Source of the DNA: Rhodothalassium salexigens DSM 2132
Lineage (GTDB): Bacteria; Pseudomonadota; Alphaproteobacteria; Sphingomonadales; Rhodothalassiaceae
Direction of reading: 5' to 3'
Length of the DNA: 64,000 bases
Assembly: GCF_004341375.1 (NCBI RefSeq)
Contig: NZ_SLXO01000010.1
Coordinates: forward strand, 1 to 64,000
In this document: piece after piece, positions 7,684 through 15,381 of the stretch
Numbering within the stretch: position 1 is the stretch's first letter
Layout of the letters: each line of letters begins with the position of its first letter
Notes under the pieces: generated by a model
Told to the model about the DNA's origin: nothing
Databases searched by the model: none
The model's input: only the letters and a program-made list of their open reading frames with translations
Program-made: the position numbers and the translations under genes

Positions 7684-7983
7684 ATGGCTAAGAAACATAT
7701 AGGGTCGTCCTTCGACGACTTTCTTGAGGAAGAAGGCGCGCTTGAGGAAGCCACGGAAGTGGCGATCAAGCGGGTTCTCGCATGGCAGATCGAAGAGGCC
7801 ATGAAGGAAAGAAAACTGACCAAAGTCGAGATGGCAAAGCGGATGCAAACCAGCCGGTCACAACTTGATCGGCTGCTCGATCCGCGCCAGACGCATGTCA
7901 AGCTGCACACGATGCAGCGGGCCGCCGCCGTCATCGGCAAGCGGCTGAAAATCGATCTCGTGGATGAAGCTCCTGCCGGATAA
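7684..7983 (+). CDS. higA: XRE-family antitoxin (HigA type)
   Basis: A 99-aa protein with a helix-turn-helix in the centre: EAMKERKLTKVEMAKRMQTS then RSQLDRLLDP at about residues 40-69. It begins with an acidic N-terminal segment that probably wraps the toxin. It lies one base after higB and is followed by a strong terminator, so the pair is a closed operon. It would neutralise the toxin and bind the two GTACC-N6-GGTAC operators upstream. Confidence 0.85.
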   Translation: MAKKHIGSSFDDFLEEEGALEEATEVAIKRVLAWQIEEAMKERKLTKVEMAKRMQTSRSQLDRLLDPRQTHVKLHTMQRAAAVIGKRLKIDLVDEAPAG

Positions 7984-8017
7984 CGCGGCGGGGCCATCCA
8001 CGGTTTATCAAACACTG

Positions 8018-8050
8018 AATCTGCGGCAATCATCGCCGCAGATTTTTGTT
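8018..8050 (+). terminator. Rho-independent terminator after higA
   Basis: AATCTGCGGC (8018-8027) pairs perfectly with GCCGCAGATT (8035-8044) around a 7-nt loop, followed by TTTGTTTT. Confidence 0.85.
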
Positions 8051-8130
8051 TTCCTGAACCATCCAAACAGAAAAACGTCCAGAATTAACAATCGATTGTG
8101 CCATTAACCGTTAATTTCTACTAGTAATAG

Positions 8131-8160
8131 TATAATTACCCCATACTACATGGGAGTAAT
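8131..8160 (+). promoter_or_regulatory. TATAAT box and a leader hairpin masking the ribosome binding site
   Basis: A perfect TATAAT lies at 8131-8136; the -35 is weak. Immediately after it, ATTACCCCAT (8135-8144) can pair with ATGGGAGTAAT (8150-8160), leaving one bulged A and a 5-nt loop. GGGAG, the only good Shine-Dalgarno for the ATG at 8163, is inside the stem. Partial overlap of the stem with the -10 box means that the transcript start decides whether the full hairpin forms. Confidence 0.45.
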
Positions 8161-8162
8161 TC

Positions 8163-8924
8163 ATGGAGATGTTCAAACAACAAACACCTTTCGACATTCG
8201 TATCATCGATTCCAGCGGCACATTTCTCGGCGTCATGGAGTTCAGCACCGTTTCCGAACTCTGCCGCCATATGCGCCATCATGGCCTGCCCAAAGGGCAG
8301 GCTTTTTGTTTGGCGGGGCTGGATTTGCGCGGCAGCTACCTGCGGCAGGCGCGTCTGGCCGGTGCCGATTTATCAAACTGCAACCTTGAAGGCGTCTGCC
8401 TGAGCGGTGCGGATTTGACGGGTGGCAATCTCGAAGGCGCAAACCTCAATGGCTGTTCACTCAAGAATGCCAGCCTGCGCGGCGCACGACTACGCCGCGC
8501 GACGCTGGTCGCGGCGGGCATGTGGTGGGCGGACCTTGAGAGCGCAGATCTGGAGCAAGCCGATCTGCGCCACGCCAACCTCAACGGGGCCTGCATGGAA
8601 GGCGCAAATATGGCCGGGGCTGATCTCGGCGCGGCGGCGCTGGCATGGACGGATTTCGAGGGCACGAACCTCGAAGGCGCCAGGCTGTGCGGCGCCTATG
8701 CGCGCGGCTCTTTCTTCCGGGGCGCCGATATGCGCGGTGCCGACATATCGGGGGCCTTCCTCGACGGGGCGGATTTTCGCACCGCGCATCTGAAGGGCGC
8801 ATGTATCGACAAGGCCGATATGTGCGGCGTCCATGTCGTCTCCGCGCAACTGCGCGGAACGACGGGCAAACCGGCCACGGCACCGCCGGTCATGGCGGAA
8901 CACGTGGAACGGGGCGCGCCATGA
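8163..8924 (+). CDS. Pentapeptide-repeat protein
   Basis: A 253-aa protein. Residues 1-50 form a non-repeat domain (PFDIRIIDSSGTFLGVMEFS). From about residue 52 to 235 the sequence is a run of A(D/N)LXX pentapeptides, such as GADLS, GANLN, SADLE, QADLR, GADLG and GADIS, which should fold as a right-handed quadrilateral beta-helix. Such proteins are cytoplasmic, and some mimic DNA (MfpA/Qnr on gyrase), but no specific target can be read here. Its stop overlaps the start of the next gene (ATGA, 8921-8924), so the two are probably functionally paired. Confidence 0.9.
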   Translation: MEMFKQQTPFDIRIIDSSGTFLGVMEFSTVSELCRHMRHHGLPKGQAFCLAGLDLRGSYLRQARLAGADLSNCNLEGVCLSGADLTGGNLEGANLNGCSLKNASLRGARLRRATLVAAGMWWADLESADLEQADLRHANLNGACMEGANMAGADLGAAALAWTDFEGTNLEGARLCGAYARGSFFRGADMRGADISGAFLDGADFRTAHLKGACIDKADMCGVHVVSAQLRGTTGKPATAPPVMAEHVERGAP

Positions 8925-9403
8925 CACGCCAGCAATGGATTGTCTGCGGTGCGGAATTTATCGAGGGCGACGTGATCCGCTGGCATGAAAGCGTGTTCCA
9001 GCCGAACCGGTATGACCGGAGCCAGCGGGTGAAGGTCGGCCACCGCGCGGTGACGGCGCAGGTGCTGTTCGATCCGATGGATAGCAACGAAATGCTGGAA
9101 CTTGAGGTCGTCGCCAGCGAGGGCAGAAATGCCTACCAGGTCGGCGATACCCTGCGCCGGGCACGACGCACGGTGAGCCGCGAGGATACCGAGCGGCTGG
9201 CATGGTCTGATGAAGAGGCCCGCGCCTCGGTCGTTGACTCATTGCCGGAAGCCCAACTCAAGGCCGTGCGCGAAGCGCAGACACAAATACCCAAACCACT
9301 GGCGCAGCCAGGCTATAGCCAGAAGATACCAAGCGCCGGTACAACCGGCGCGCCATGGCGCAGGAAGCGCAAAGCGACCGGAGCCTATGCCGCGAAGCCC
9401 TGA
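8921..9403 (+). CDS. Hypothetical protein coupled to the pentapeptide-repeat gene
   Basis: A 160-aa product, unrecognised. It starts MTRQQWIVCGAEFIEGDVIR at an ATG overlapping the previous stop. Residues 1-75 look like a compact beta-rich domain (VIRWHESVFQP, RSQRVKVGHRAVTAQVLFD, MLELEVVASEG). The rest is charged and ends in a basic tail (APWRRKRKATGAYAAKP), which could bind nucleic acid. The tight overlap suggests co-translation with the pentapeptide protein. Confidence 0.65.
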   Translation: MTRQQWIVCGAEFIEGDVIRWHESVFQPNRYDRSQRVKVGHRAVTAQVLFDPMDSNEMLELEVVASEGRNAYQVGDTLRRARRTVSREDTERLAWSDEEARASVVDSLPEAQLKAVREAQTQIPKPLAQPGYSQKIPSAGTTGAPWRRKRKATGAYAAKP

Positions 9404-9440
9404 GCGGCCACACATAGGGGTGGGTCGGGCGGGAAAGAAA

Positions 9441-9465
9441 CTGCCCCCGCGTGATGCGGGGGCAG
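9441..9465. terminator. Perfect 10-bp hairpin between convergent genes
   Basis: CTGCCCCCGC (9441-9450) and GCGGGGGCAG (9456-9465) flank a 5-nt loop. On the minus strand it is followed by TTTCTTT, so it serves mainly the ardC-like gene, and it lies between two converging genes. Confidence 0.75.
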
Positions 9466-9469
9466 TGCT

Positions 9470-10399
9470 TCAGGCCGCCTGTTCGGCTGCGTGTTCTGTT
9501 GCTTGCTCCGGGGCCTGCTCGGCGCTCGGCTGCAAGCCATGCAGGAAATCCACGGCGCGCTGTGCATGCGCGGCGGCGGTGAAGATCGCGCGCTTGTCGT
9601 TCTGCAAGACCTTCAGCCATGATCCGATATAGGCGGCGTGATCCTCGCGGGGCTCCGGCGTCAGCTCAAGATCGGCGGCCAGAAAGGCAGAACCCAGCTC
9701 GGCAACAAGCTCCTCGGCGGCGTAACCTTCATCGCCCCAACGTTTGCGCCCAAAGTCACGCTCAAGGCGGGACGGGTGGCGCGTCCAGTGCGTCACCTCA
9801 TGGGCCAGGGTCGCATAGTAGGATTCGGCATCCCTGAACGCTTCAAAGGGCGGCATCTGCACATAGTCGGAACCGACAGCGTAATAAGCCTGATTGCCAC
9901 CATGCCGGATATCGGCGCGGGTCGCGGCAAAGAACGATTCCGCCCGCTCGATCCGCTCGACCGGGTCAAGCTGCGGCTCGGCCACGGCGTAGTAATGCGT
10001 GGGCAAGCCTTCGATCTGCTCGACGTTAAAACAGCTATACCCTTTCATGAACGGAATATCGCGTTCCTCTTCCTCGCCGGTGTCGGCGTCAACCTCCGTG
10101 CGGGTAATGGTGTTGGCATAGACCACAAGGGAACCCTTCTCACCCTTGCGGACATGCCCACCCAATTCCTTTGCCTGCCGAAATGTCATCCAGATGGGCG
10201 CGGCAAAGCCCCGCTCCACGGCAGACGCCCAAAGCATCAGGACGTTGATTCCATTGTACGGCGCACCATTGAACCGCAACGGCCTTGTGATTCGCCCGGC
10301 GGCGTGCTCGGCGTTCCACGGTTTGAGCCATGTACGGATTCCCTTCTCAAGGTCAGCGACGATCTTGTCAGTTACACGGGTGTAAACATCAGCTTTCAT
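9470..10399 (-). CDS. ardC: ArdC-like antirestriction protein (ssDNA-binding plus zincin domain)
   Basis: A 309-aa protein from the ATG at 10399, preceded by AGGAGAAAGGCA; the open frame extends upstream only into the hairpin array. The N-terminal domain (YTRVTDKIVADLEKG, then WLKPWN, RPLRFNGAPYNGINVLML, RKGEKGSLVVY) is the ArdC/TraC-1-like single-strand DNA binding fold. A zincin metallopeptidase-like motif HEVTHWTRH with a downstream E (YAAEELVAELGSAFLAADL) follows. ArdC proteins travel with mobile DNA and protect incoming DNA from host restriction. The C-terminal tail is Glu/Ala repeat-like. Placement beside the mob module fits that role. Confidence 0.85.
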   Translation of the reverse strand: MKADVYTRVTDKIVADLEKGIRTWLKPWNAEHAAGRITRPLRFNGAPYNGINVLMLWASAVERGFAAPIWMTFRQAKELGGHVRKGEKGSLVVYANTITRTEVDADTGEEEERDIPFMKGYSCFNVEQIEGLPTHYYAVAEPQLDPVERIERAESFFAATRADIRHGGNQAYYAVGSDYVQMPPFEAFRDAESYYATLAHEVTHWTRHPSRLERDFGRKRWGDEGYAAEELVAELGSAFLAADLELTPEPREDHAAYIGSWLKVLQNDKRAIFTAAAHAQRAVDFLHGLQPSAEQAPEQATEHAAEQAA

Positions 10400-10523
10400 T
10401 GCCTTTCTCCTTTTGGCTGTTCGCGTTTGCGCTGCTGCTGCAAACGGACTAGCCACGCGGCAATGAGCGGGGGTTGGGCCGTCAGAGGCCGGACGCGGGG
10501 AAAGGGGGATCACCCGGCCTGCA

Positions 10524-10784
10524 CGACCAAAGGGAGGAAGGTCGGGGAACGCCGCGCGTCCGCCCGGAGCCCAAGCGAAGGGCCTGGCCTTGACGGCCAA
10601 GGGGCCGCAAGCCCCCAAGAAAGACAAAGAAGAAGCGGCCAAAGGCCGCTCAACAGGGGCGGCGCAGCCGCCTAAACGCGCGAGGGATCGTTACCGAATG
10701 GCCGAGACCCTTCGTGAGCCTTGCGAAGCAGGGGCTCGGGGAGCGCCGCAGGTGCGAGTAGAGCCTGGTCCGGCTATGCCGGAC
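10524..10784. repeat. Second hairpin array, upstream of ardC and the Gabija-like genes
   Basis: Consecutive inverted repeats: 10524-10542 (GACC/GGTC), 10569-10583 (GCCC/GGGC, loop AAGCGAA), 10588-10602 (CCTTG/CAAGG), 10601-10615 (GGGGC-CGCAA-GCCCC), 10634-10650 (AGCGGCC-AAA-GGCCGCT), 10658-10672 (GGCGGC-GCA-GCCGCC), 10716-10737 (GAGCC/GGCTC around TGC-GAA-GCA) and 10768-10784 (GTCCGGC-TAT-GCCGGAC). As in the array at 4.7-5.35 kb, stems vary while loops are short and purine-rich. The rest of 10400-10938 shows no gene apart from a possible mini-ORF at 10898. Confidence 0.75.
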
Positions 10785-10897
10785 GCGCCCCACCAGTGAA
10801 AACAAACAGAAATGTAGAACTTCTCGATGTTTCGCATACAGGTTGCTACGGTGAAAAGCGTTTGATGATGGCTGAGTTAGCTTCTTAAAGGAGACCT

Positions 10898-10912
10898 ATG
10901 CGTCCGCCATAA
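10898..10912 (+). other. Possible four-codon mini-ORF (MRPP) with strong ribosome binding site
   Basis: AAAGGAGACCT precedes ATG CGT CCG CCA TAA. The stop lies 26 nt before the GTG of the OLD-family gene. It could be a leader peptide or the stub of a lost gene. Nothing shows that it is translated. Confidence 0.25.
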
Positions 10913-10938
10913 GTCTTTCAGGGATCGGGGGAACAATT

Positions 10939-12753
10939 GTGAAAGTCGTTTTGCTTGAAATAGAGAATTTTCGCGGCATCAGTTCCGGAACAATAAAGTT
11001 CCACGACCATTCCGTTCTCATTGGGCCTAACAATAGCGGCAAGACGACGGTCGTTGAGGCGCTGGCTCTAGTGCTCGGGCGTGACCGGCTGGTTCGTAAT
11101 CTGACGGAGCACGACTTCTTTGGCTCGGCCCCTGAACCACTCAGCAGAATAAAAATCACGGCAACCCTGGCTGGATTTGAACCCGAGGATTTCGCGGAGC
11201 ATACCGACTGGTTCCGCGATGGACGGGGCGTACCGTTCTGGTTCGATCCGGAAACCGGAGATGTATTGCCGGAAAAGACAGAAGATCGCCAGAATTTGGC
11301 GTGCCAGATTGTATTTGCCGCTCGTTTCGACAGGGAGAGCCTAGAAGTCGAAACCGCGCGTTATTTCAACGACGGCAACGATATCGATGTTTTCGCCGAC
11401 GAAAATTATGTCGGGGTTCCGGCCAAGCTGATTCGTGATATCGGCTTTTTCATCGTACCGGCGAACCGGTCCTGGGACCGGATGCTCTCTTTCAGCTCCG
11501 AACTGTTCAGGCGCGTCATTCGCTCCACCGACGGCCTTCCGGCTGAGACGATTCTGGATGAGCGAGACAGGCTCCGCGATCCGGCCCGGAAACTCGAAGA
11601 CGATGCGCGCTTGAGCCCGGTCGTCAACGAGGTCAATGAAGAGATAAACAACCTTCTTGGCACATCTACGCCGATGCGCCTGAGGCTAACGGCAACAGAC
11701 AGCGCCGGGGTCCTGGAATCGGTAATGCCTCATTTCCAGACCGGTGACCGTACGCCGATTCCGTCAAAGCGGCAGGGCAGCGGGCTAGTCTCACTGCAAA
11801 GCCTATTTCTGCTCCTCCATTTCGGTCAGAAGCGCATTGAGGATGGCGAGAGCTTCTTCATGGCACTCGAAGAACCGGAACTGCACCTGCCTCCAGCGGT
11901 GCAGCGGCGCGTCCTATCGCGCCTGCAAGCGCTTTCGACGCAGACCATCATTTCCACGCATTCTCCGCTCGTCGCCGGATATTGCGACGCCGACTCTCTG
12001 CTTGTCGTACGTAACGAGGACGGCAGGATGGACGCGCGGCCGATGTTGCCCAAGCCACTTGGGCAGGACGCGATTAACGCCGTTCGCAGGCTTTACCAGA
12101 TCAACAGGGTCGAAACCGCGGCCGCAATGATGAGCGAGTTCCTTCTCGTGCCCGAAGGGCGTTACGATTTCGATTGGCTGGCGTTGTTGTTACGCGTTGC
12201 AGAGCTAGCCCCTGAGCGCGAGCAGCCTTGTCTCTTCGGCGTACGAATCGGCGTGGTGCCGACCGATGACGCCAAGGTGGAAGAGACCTGTGAAACACTT
12301 GCCAAAGCACATCCGAAGGTCATGGCGCTGGTTGATGGCGACCCCGCCGGAATCGGATACGCCGATGCTCTTGATGCACCCGACGCAGGAGCAAAGAAAG
12401 TTCTTCGCTGGCCTGATGACTGGACGATGGAGGATGTCATTGGTTGGCTTCTCGAAGCAGACGAAGCTGCGGTGATTGCGCGTCTGGATACGGATTTAAC
12501 GACAGCGCCCGGCGACGCCGCGACGCTGGTGGCTCGCCTGAAATCCAGTGACCGGAACAACAATGGTCTCAAAGGTGACGGCGTCGCATACGAAATAGTC
12601 GCCAATGCCTTATCGGAAAGCGCCGCTTGCCGCGTTCGTACCCGCGTGCTTCTGCACGCCATCGCCGAGGCTTGCGCCGGAACCGAAAACCCTCATTTCA
12701 CGCAAGAGCAGGGGCAAGGAGGCCATATCCCCAGACTAGTGTTCACGCAATGA
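10939..12753 (+). CDS. OLD-family ATPase/TOPRIM nuclease, Gabija GajA-like
   Basis: A 604-aa protein. The N-terminal ABC-type ATPase has Walker A GPNNSGKT (29-36), Walker B FMALEEPELHL (about 307-317) and an H-loop STHSPL (about 336-341). The C-terminal TOPRIM part shows the acidic LLVPEGRYD (about 399-407) and VDGDPAG (about 463-469) motifs. This architecture is that of class 2 OLD nucleases. With a UvrD-like helicase gene overlapping its 3' end, it matches the Gabija anti-phage system. The start is GTG, with GGGGG upstream. Alternative: another OLD/UvrD defence pair distinct from canonical Gabija, because the N-terminal part is not one I can match closely from memory. Confidence 0.8.
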   Translation: MKVVLLEIENFRGISSGTIKFHDHSVLIGPNNSGKTTVVEALALVLGRDRLVRNLTEHDFFGSAPEPLSRIKITATLAGFEPEDFAEHTDWFRDGRGVPFWFDPETGDVLPEKTEDRQNLACQIVFAARFDRESLEVETARYFNDGNDIDVFADENYVGVPAKLIRDIGFFIVPANRSWDRMLSFSSELFRRVIRSTDGLPAETILDERDRLRDPARKLEDDARLSPVVNEVNEEINNLLGTSTPMRLRLTATDSAGVLESVMPHFQTGDRTPIPSKRQGSGLVSLQSLFLLLHFGQKRIEDGESFFMALEEPELHLPPAVQRRVLSRLQALSTQTIISTHSPLVAGYCDADSLLVVRNEDGRMDARPMLPKPLGQDAINAVRRLYQINRVETAAAMMSEFLLVPEGRYDFDWLALLLRVAELAPEREQPCLFGVRIGVVPTDDAKVEETCETLAKAHPKVMALVDGDPAGIGYADALDAPDAGAKKVLRWPDDWTMEDVIGWLLEADEAAVIARLDTDLTTAPGDAATLVARLKSSDRNNNGLKGDGVAYEIVANALSESAACRVRTRVLLHAIAEACAGTENPHFTQEQGQGGHIPRLVFTQ

Positions 12754-14024
12754 CAGTCGTCGCTTTCGAAGGACCGGCGGGGGCAGGAAAAACCTATCGC
12801 CTGATGGAAAGCCTGTCGGAGGCGCTGCGCGAACGTCCGTTGGTTGATCATGAGCGGGTCATGGCGCTGACCTTCATGCACGGGTCGCGGCGTAGACTCG
12901 ATGCTCGGCTGCGCGACGTAGATGACCTATCGGGTCGCTTTGCAGCAATGACATTGGATAGCTTCGCGTGGCGGGTCACACAGAGGTGGCAGCGGCTCGC
13001 CAGACATCTCGGTCACCAAATGCCCGGTGAGAACGAGTACGAACGCACCTGCAGACTGGCCGCTGTCCTTCTGGAACGTGATGATGTGCGGAGATGGGTC
13101 ACTCTGACCTATCCTTATATTCTCGTCGATGAAGCGCAGGATCTTAGCGCCGAAAGATCGGCCATGATCGCTGCCTTGGCGCAGTCGGGAACCATCCTGC
13201 TGGCTTATGACGAGTTCCAGTGCCTGAACACAGCGCTTTTGCCGATCGCGATTGAAGGGTGGATAAGGGAGCATTGCGAGCCGGTTATCCTCGAAGGCTG
13301 TCGGCGGACCGAAGACGCGGAGTTGATTGAAGCGGCTATTGCAGTGCGAGAAGGCCGGGCCGTGAATCCGGACGGTCAACGTTTCAAGGTCGTCGCAACG
13401 CCCGGACACGTAAATTACAGGGCGACGTTTGTCGCGAACGCGATTGCATGGCGCAACGGAGGAAGCGTCGCAGTGCTTACACCGTCTCGCCAAGGCGGGT
13501 TTGCAGACGATGCAGTTAGACGGGTTGGCGAAGGGCCTGTCGGTCAAAGACAGAACGGTCCTTACAGGATCAGATGGGAAAGCAGCGATGCACAAGATGG
13601 AGATGCGCTGTGGGATAATCTCGGCATAGCTGGCCGCTGCACGGCAGATGAAGCACTCGCCGCTATGGCAGCGCACCGGCGCAAGCCTGCGGTCAGGACG
13701 CTGAGGGACTGGGTGAAGAGGCAGCGCAGCACACAGGGCGTAGAGCAATTCAGCGGGGATGATCTACGACGCCAGCTCGGTCAGGCGTTATCGGTGCGGC
13801 GGCGGTACGGTCAACGAGCCGACGCTGAATTCACTGCAATGACGATCCAGCAGGCCAAGAACCGGGAATTTGATCATGTCATCGTTCTCTGGCCTTACAA
13901 TGTCCCGAACGATGACGAACAGAAGCGGCGCCTATTGTACAATGCGATAACCCGTGCGAAGCGAAGCTGTAGAGTTCTCGTCCAGTCCGAGGATATGCTG
14001 TCGGCACCGCCGTTTTCGCCATGA
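12750..14024 (+). CDS. UvrD-like helicase, Gabija GajB-like
   Basis: A 424-aa protein from the ATG at 12750, which overlaps the nuclease stop (ATGA). Superfamily 1 motifs are visible: Walker A GPAGAGKT (8-15), motif Ia-like VMALTFMHGSRRRL, motif II YILVDEAQDLS (about 121-131), motif III-like LLAYDEFQ, and the C-terminal motif VI RRLLYNAITRAKR (about 392-404). It is shorter than full UvrD (about 720 aa), as GajB-type helicases are. It probably acts with the OLD nuclease on phage DNA. A terminator follows at 14042, so the pair is a complete unit. Confidence 0.8.
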   Translation: MTVVAFEGPAGAGKTYRLMESLSEALRERPLVDHERVMALTFMHGSRRRLDARLRDVDDLSGRFAAMTLDSFAWRVTQRWQRLARHLGHQMPGENEYERTCRLAAVLLERDDVRRWVTLTYPYILVDEAQDLSAERSAMIAALAQSGTILLAYDEFQCLNTALLPIAIEGWIREHCEPVILEGCRRTEDAELIEAAIAVREGRAVNPDGQRFKVVATPGHVNYRATFVANAIAWRNGGSVAVLTPSRQGGFADDAVRRVGEGPVGQRQNGPYRIRWESSDAQDGDALWDNLGIAGRCTADEALAAMAAHRRKPAVRTLRDWVKRQRSTQGVEQFSGDDLRRQLGQALSVRRRYGQRADAEFTAMTIQQAKNREFDHVIVLWPYNVPNDDEQKRRLLYNAITRAKRSCRVLVQSEDMLSAPPFSP

Positions 14025-14041
14025 GCCGGGATCTGAATGCG

Positions 14042-14065
14042 AGAGCCAAATTGCCTGGCTCTTTT
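14042..14065 (+). terminator. Rho-independent terminator after the helicase gene
   Basis: AGAGCCA (14042-14048) pairs with TGGCTCT (14056-14062) around a 7-nt loop and is followed by TTT within a T5 run. Confidence 0.8.
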
Positions 14066-14131
14066 TCCGGCTAAGGTCGTTGGCCATAGAGGATCGCCGA
14101 GTTCTGAATAGCATCTTCTGCATTCATACGA

Positions 14132-14230
14132 ACCGGGGCGCGTTGCGAAAAATGCTCCTCCAACTACCGCACCATGCTCAAACTCGCTGCGATCAAAATC
14201 TGGCTACGCCTTTGTGGGGCTATGACCTAG
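14132..14230 (+). pseudogene. Relic: C-terminal end of an IS5-family transposase
   Basis: One plus-strand frame reads NYRTMLKLAAIKIWLRLCG then AMT and a stop, the shape of IS5-family transposase C-termini (N-[YF]-x3-L-x-LA-x-I-[KR]-[IL]-WLR). No upstream transposase sequence is left. The stop codon sits at the TA where the IS630 element inserted. The remainder of 14066-14228 shows nothing else recognisable. Confidence 0.5.
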
Positions 14231-15378
14231 TGGATTGATCGGAACGAAAGAGTCCGATTGAGGATTCCATGTTCGTCGCCGGCGTGCGAGTCTGGCGCAT
14301 GCGCACCGACATCTCCTTTACCGTGTCGTCTCGCGAGCGCCAGCGATTGCGAGCGATCGTCGCAGACCCCAAGAGCCCGCAGAAGCATGTCTGGCGGGCG
14401 CGTATTGTCCTTCTCAGCGGCGACGGCCTCGGAACTGCGGCGATCATGGCCGGGACCGGCAAGTCCAAGACCTGCGTGTGGCGTTGGCAGGAACGCTTCA
14501 TGCACGATGGCGTCGACGGGTTGCTGCGCGACAGGACCCGTCCGCCCGGTAAGGCACCGGTCCCGCCGGAGCGCGTCGCCGGGATCGTCCGCCTGACGCT
14601 CGAACCGCCGCCGTTCGAGGCGACCCACTGGACGCTGCGCGCGATGGCGACGCTCGCCGGCGTCGCGCCGTCGACGGTCCAGGCGATCTGGAAGGCGCAC
14701 GGCCTCAGCCCGCACCGCTGGCGGCACTTCAAGCTCTCGAACGACCCGGCCTTCGCCGAGAAACTCACCGATATCGTCGGCCTCTATGTCGATCCGCCCG
14801 CCCATGCGGTGGTGCTCTCGGTCGACGAGAAGTCGCAGATCCAGGCGCTCGACCGCACCCAGCCCGGCCTGCCCATGAAGAAGGGCCGCGCCGGCACCAT
14901 GACCCATGACTACAAACGGCACGGCACCACGACGCTGTTCGCCGCCCTCAACGTTCTGGACGGGACGGTCATCGGACAGAACATGCAGCGCCACCGCCAT
15001 CAGGAGTTTATCCGCTTCCTCAACCGCATCGAGCGCGAGACCCCGGCGGACAGGGACATCCACGTCATCCTCGACAACTACGCGGCACACAAGAAGGACA
15101 AGGTCCGCGCCTGGCTCGACCGCCATCCGCGCTGGACCTTCCACTTCACGCCGACCTCGTGCTCCTGGCTCAACGCCGTCGAGGGCTTCTTCGCCAAACT
15201 CACGCGCCGCAGGCTCAGGCTCGGCGTCTTCCATTCCGTCGTCGAACTCCAGGCCGCCATCAACCGCTTCGTGAGCGAATACAATGCGGCAAACCCCAAA
15301 CCGTTCGTCTGGAAAGCCCGTCCCGATGACATCATCGCCGCTCGAAACAGAGGGTTCCAAACGTTGGAATCAATCCAC
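14230..15378 (+). mobile_element. Complete IS630-family insertion sequence
   Basis: The ends are inverted repeats: GTGGATTGAT (14230-14239) and ATCAATCCAC (15369-15378), with further similarity inward (CGGAACG against TCCAACG). It is flanked by TA on both sides (14228-14229 and 15379-15380), the target duplication expected for IS630/Tc1-type elements. Length is about 1.15 kb, with one transposase. Confidence 0.9.
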
Positions 15379-15381
15379 TAG
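14269..15381 (+). CDS. IS630-family transposase
   Basis: A 370-aa DDE transposase; a start at the ATG at 14299 (MRTDISFTVS) would give 360 aa. The N-terminal helix-turn-helix region (ARIVLLSGDGLGTAAIMAG, then SKTCVWRWQERF) is followed by the catalytic domain: VLSVDEKSQIQALDRTQPG (first D), HVILDNYAAHK (second D) and WLNAVEGFFAKLTRR (E). All catalytic residues are present, so it should be active. Its TAG stop is completed by the TA target duplication plus the flanking G (15379-15381). Confidence 0.93.
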   Translation: MFVAGVRVWRMRTDISFTVSSRERQRLRAIVADPKSPQKHVWRARIVLLSGDGLGTAAIMAGTGKSKTCVWRWQERFMHDGVDGLLRDRTRPPGKAPVPPERVAGIVRLTLEPPPFEATHWTLRAMATLAGVAPSTVQAIWKAHGLSPHRWRHFKLSNDPAFAEKLTDIVGLYVDPPAHAVVLSVDEKSQIQALDRTQPGLPMKKGRAGTMTHDYKRHGTTTLFAALNVLDGTVIGQNMQRHRHQEFIRFLNRIERETPADRDIHVILDNYAAHKKDKVRAWLDRHPRWTFHFTPTSCSWLNAVEGFFAKLTRRRLRLGVFHSVVELQAAINRFVSEYNAANPKPFVWKARPDDIIAARNRGFQTLESIH

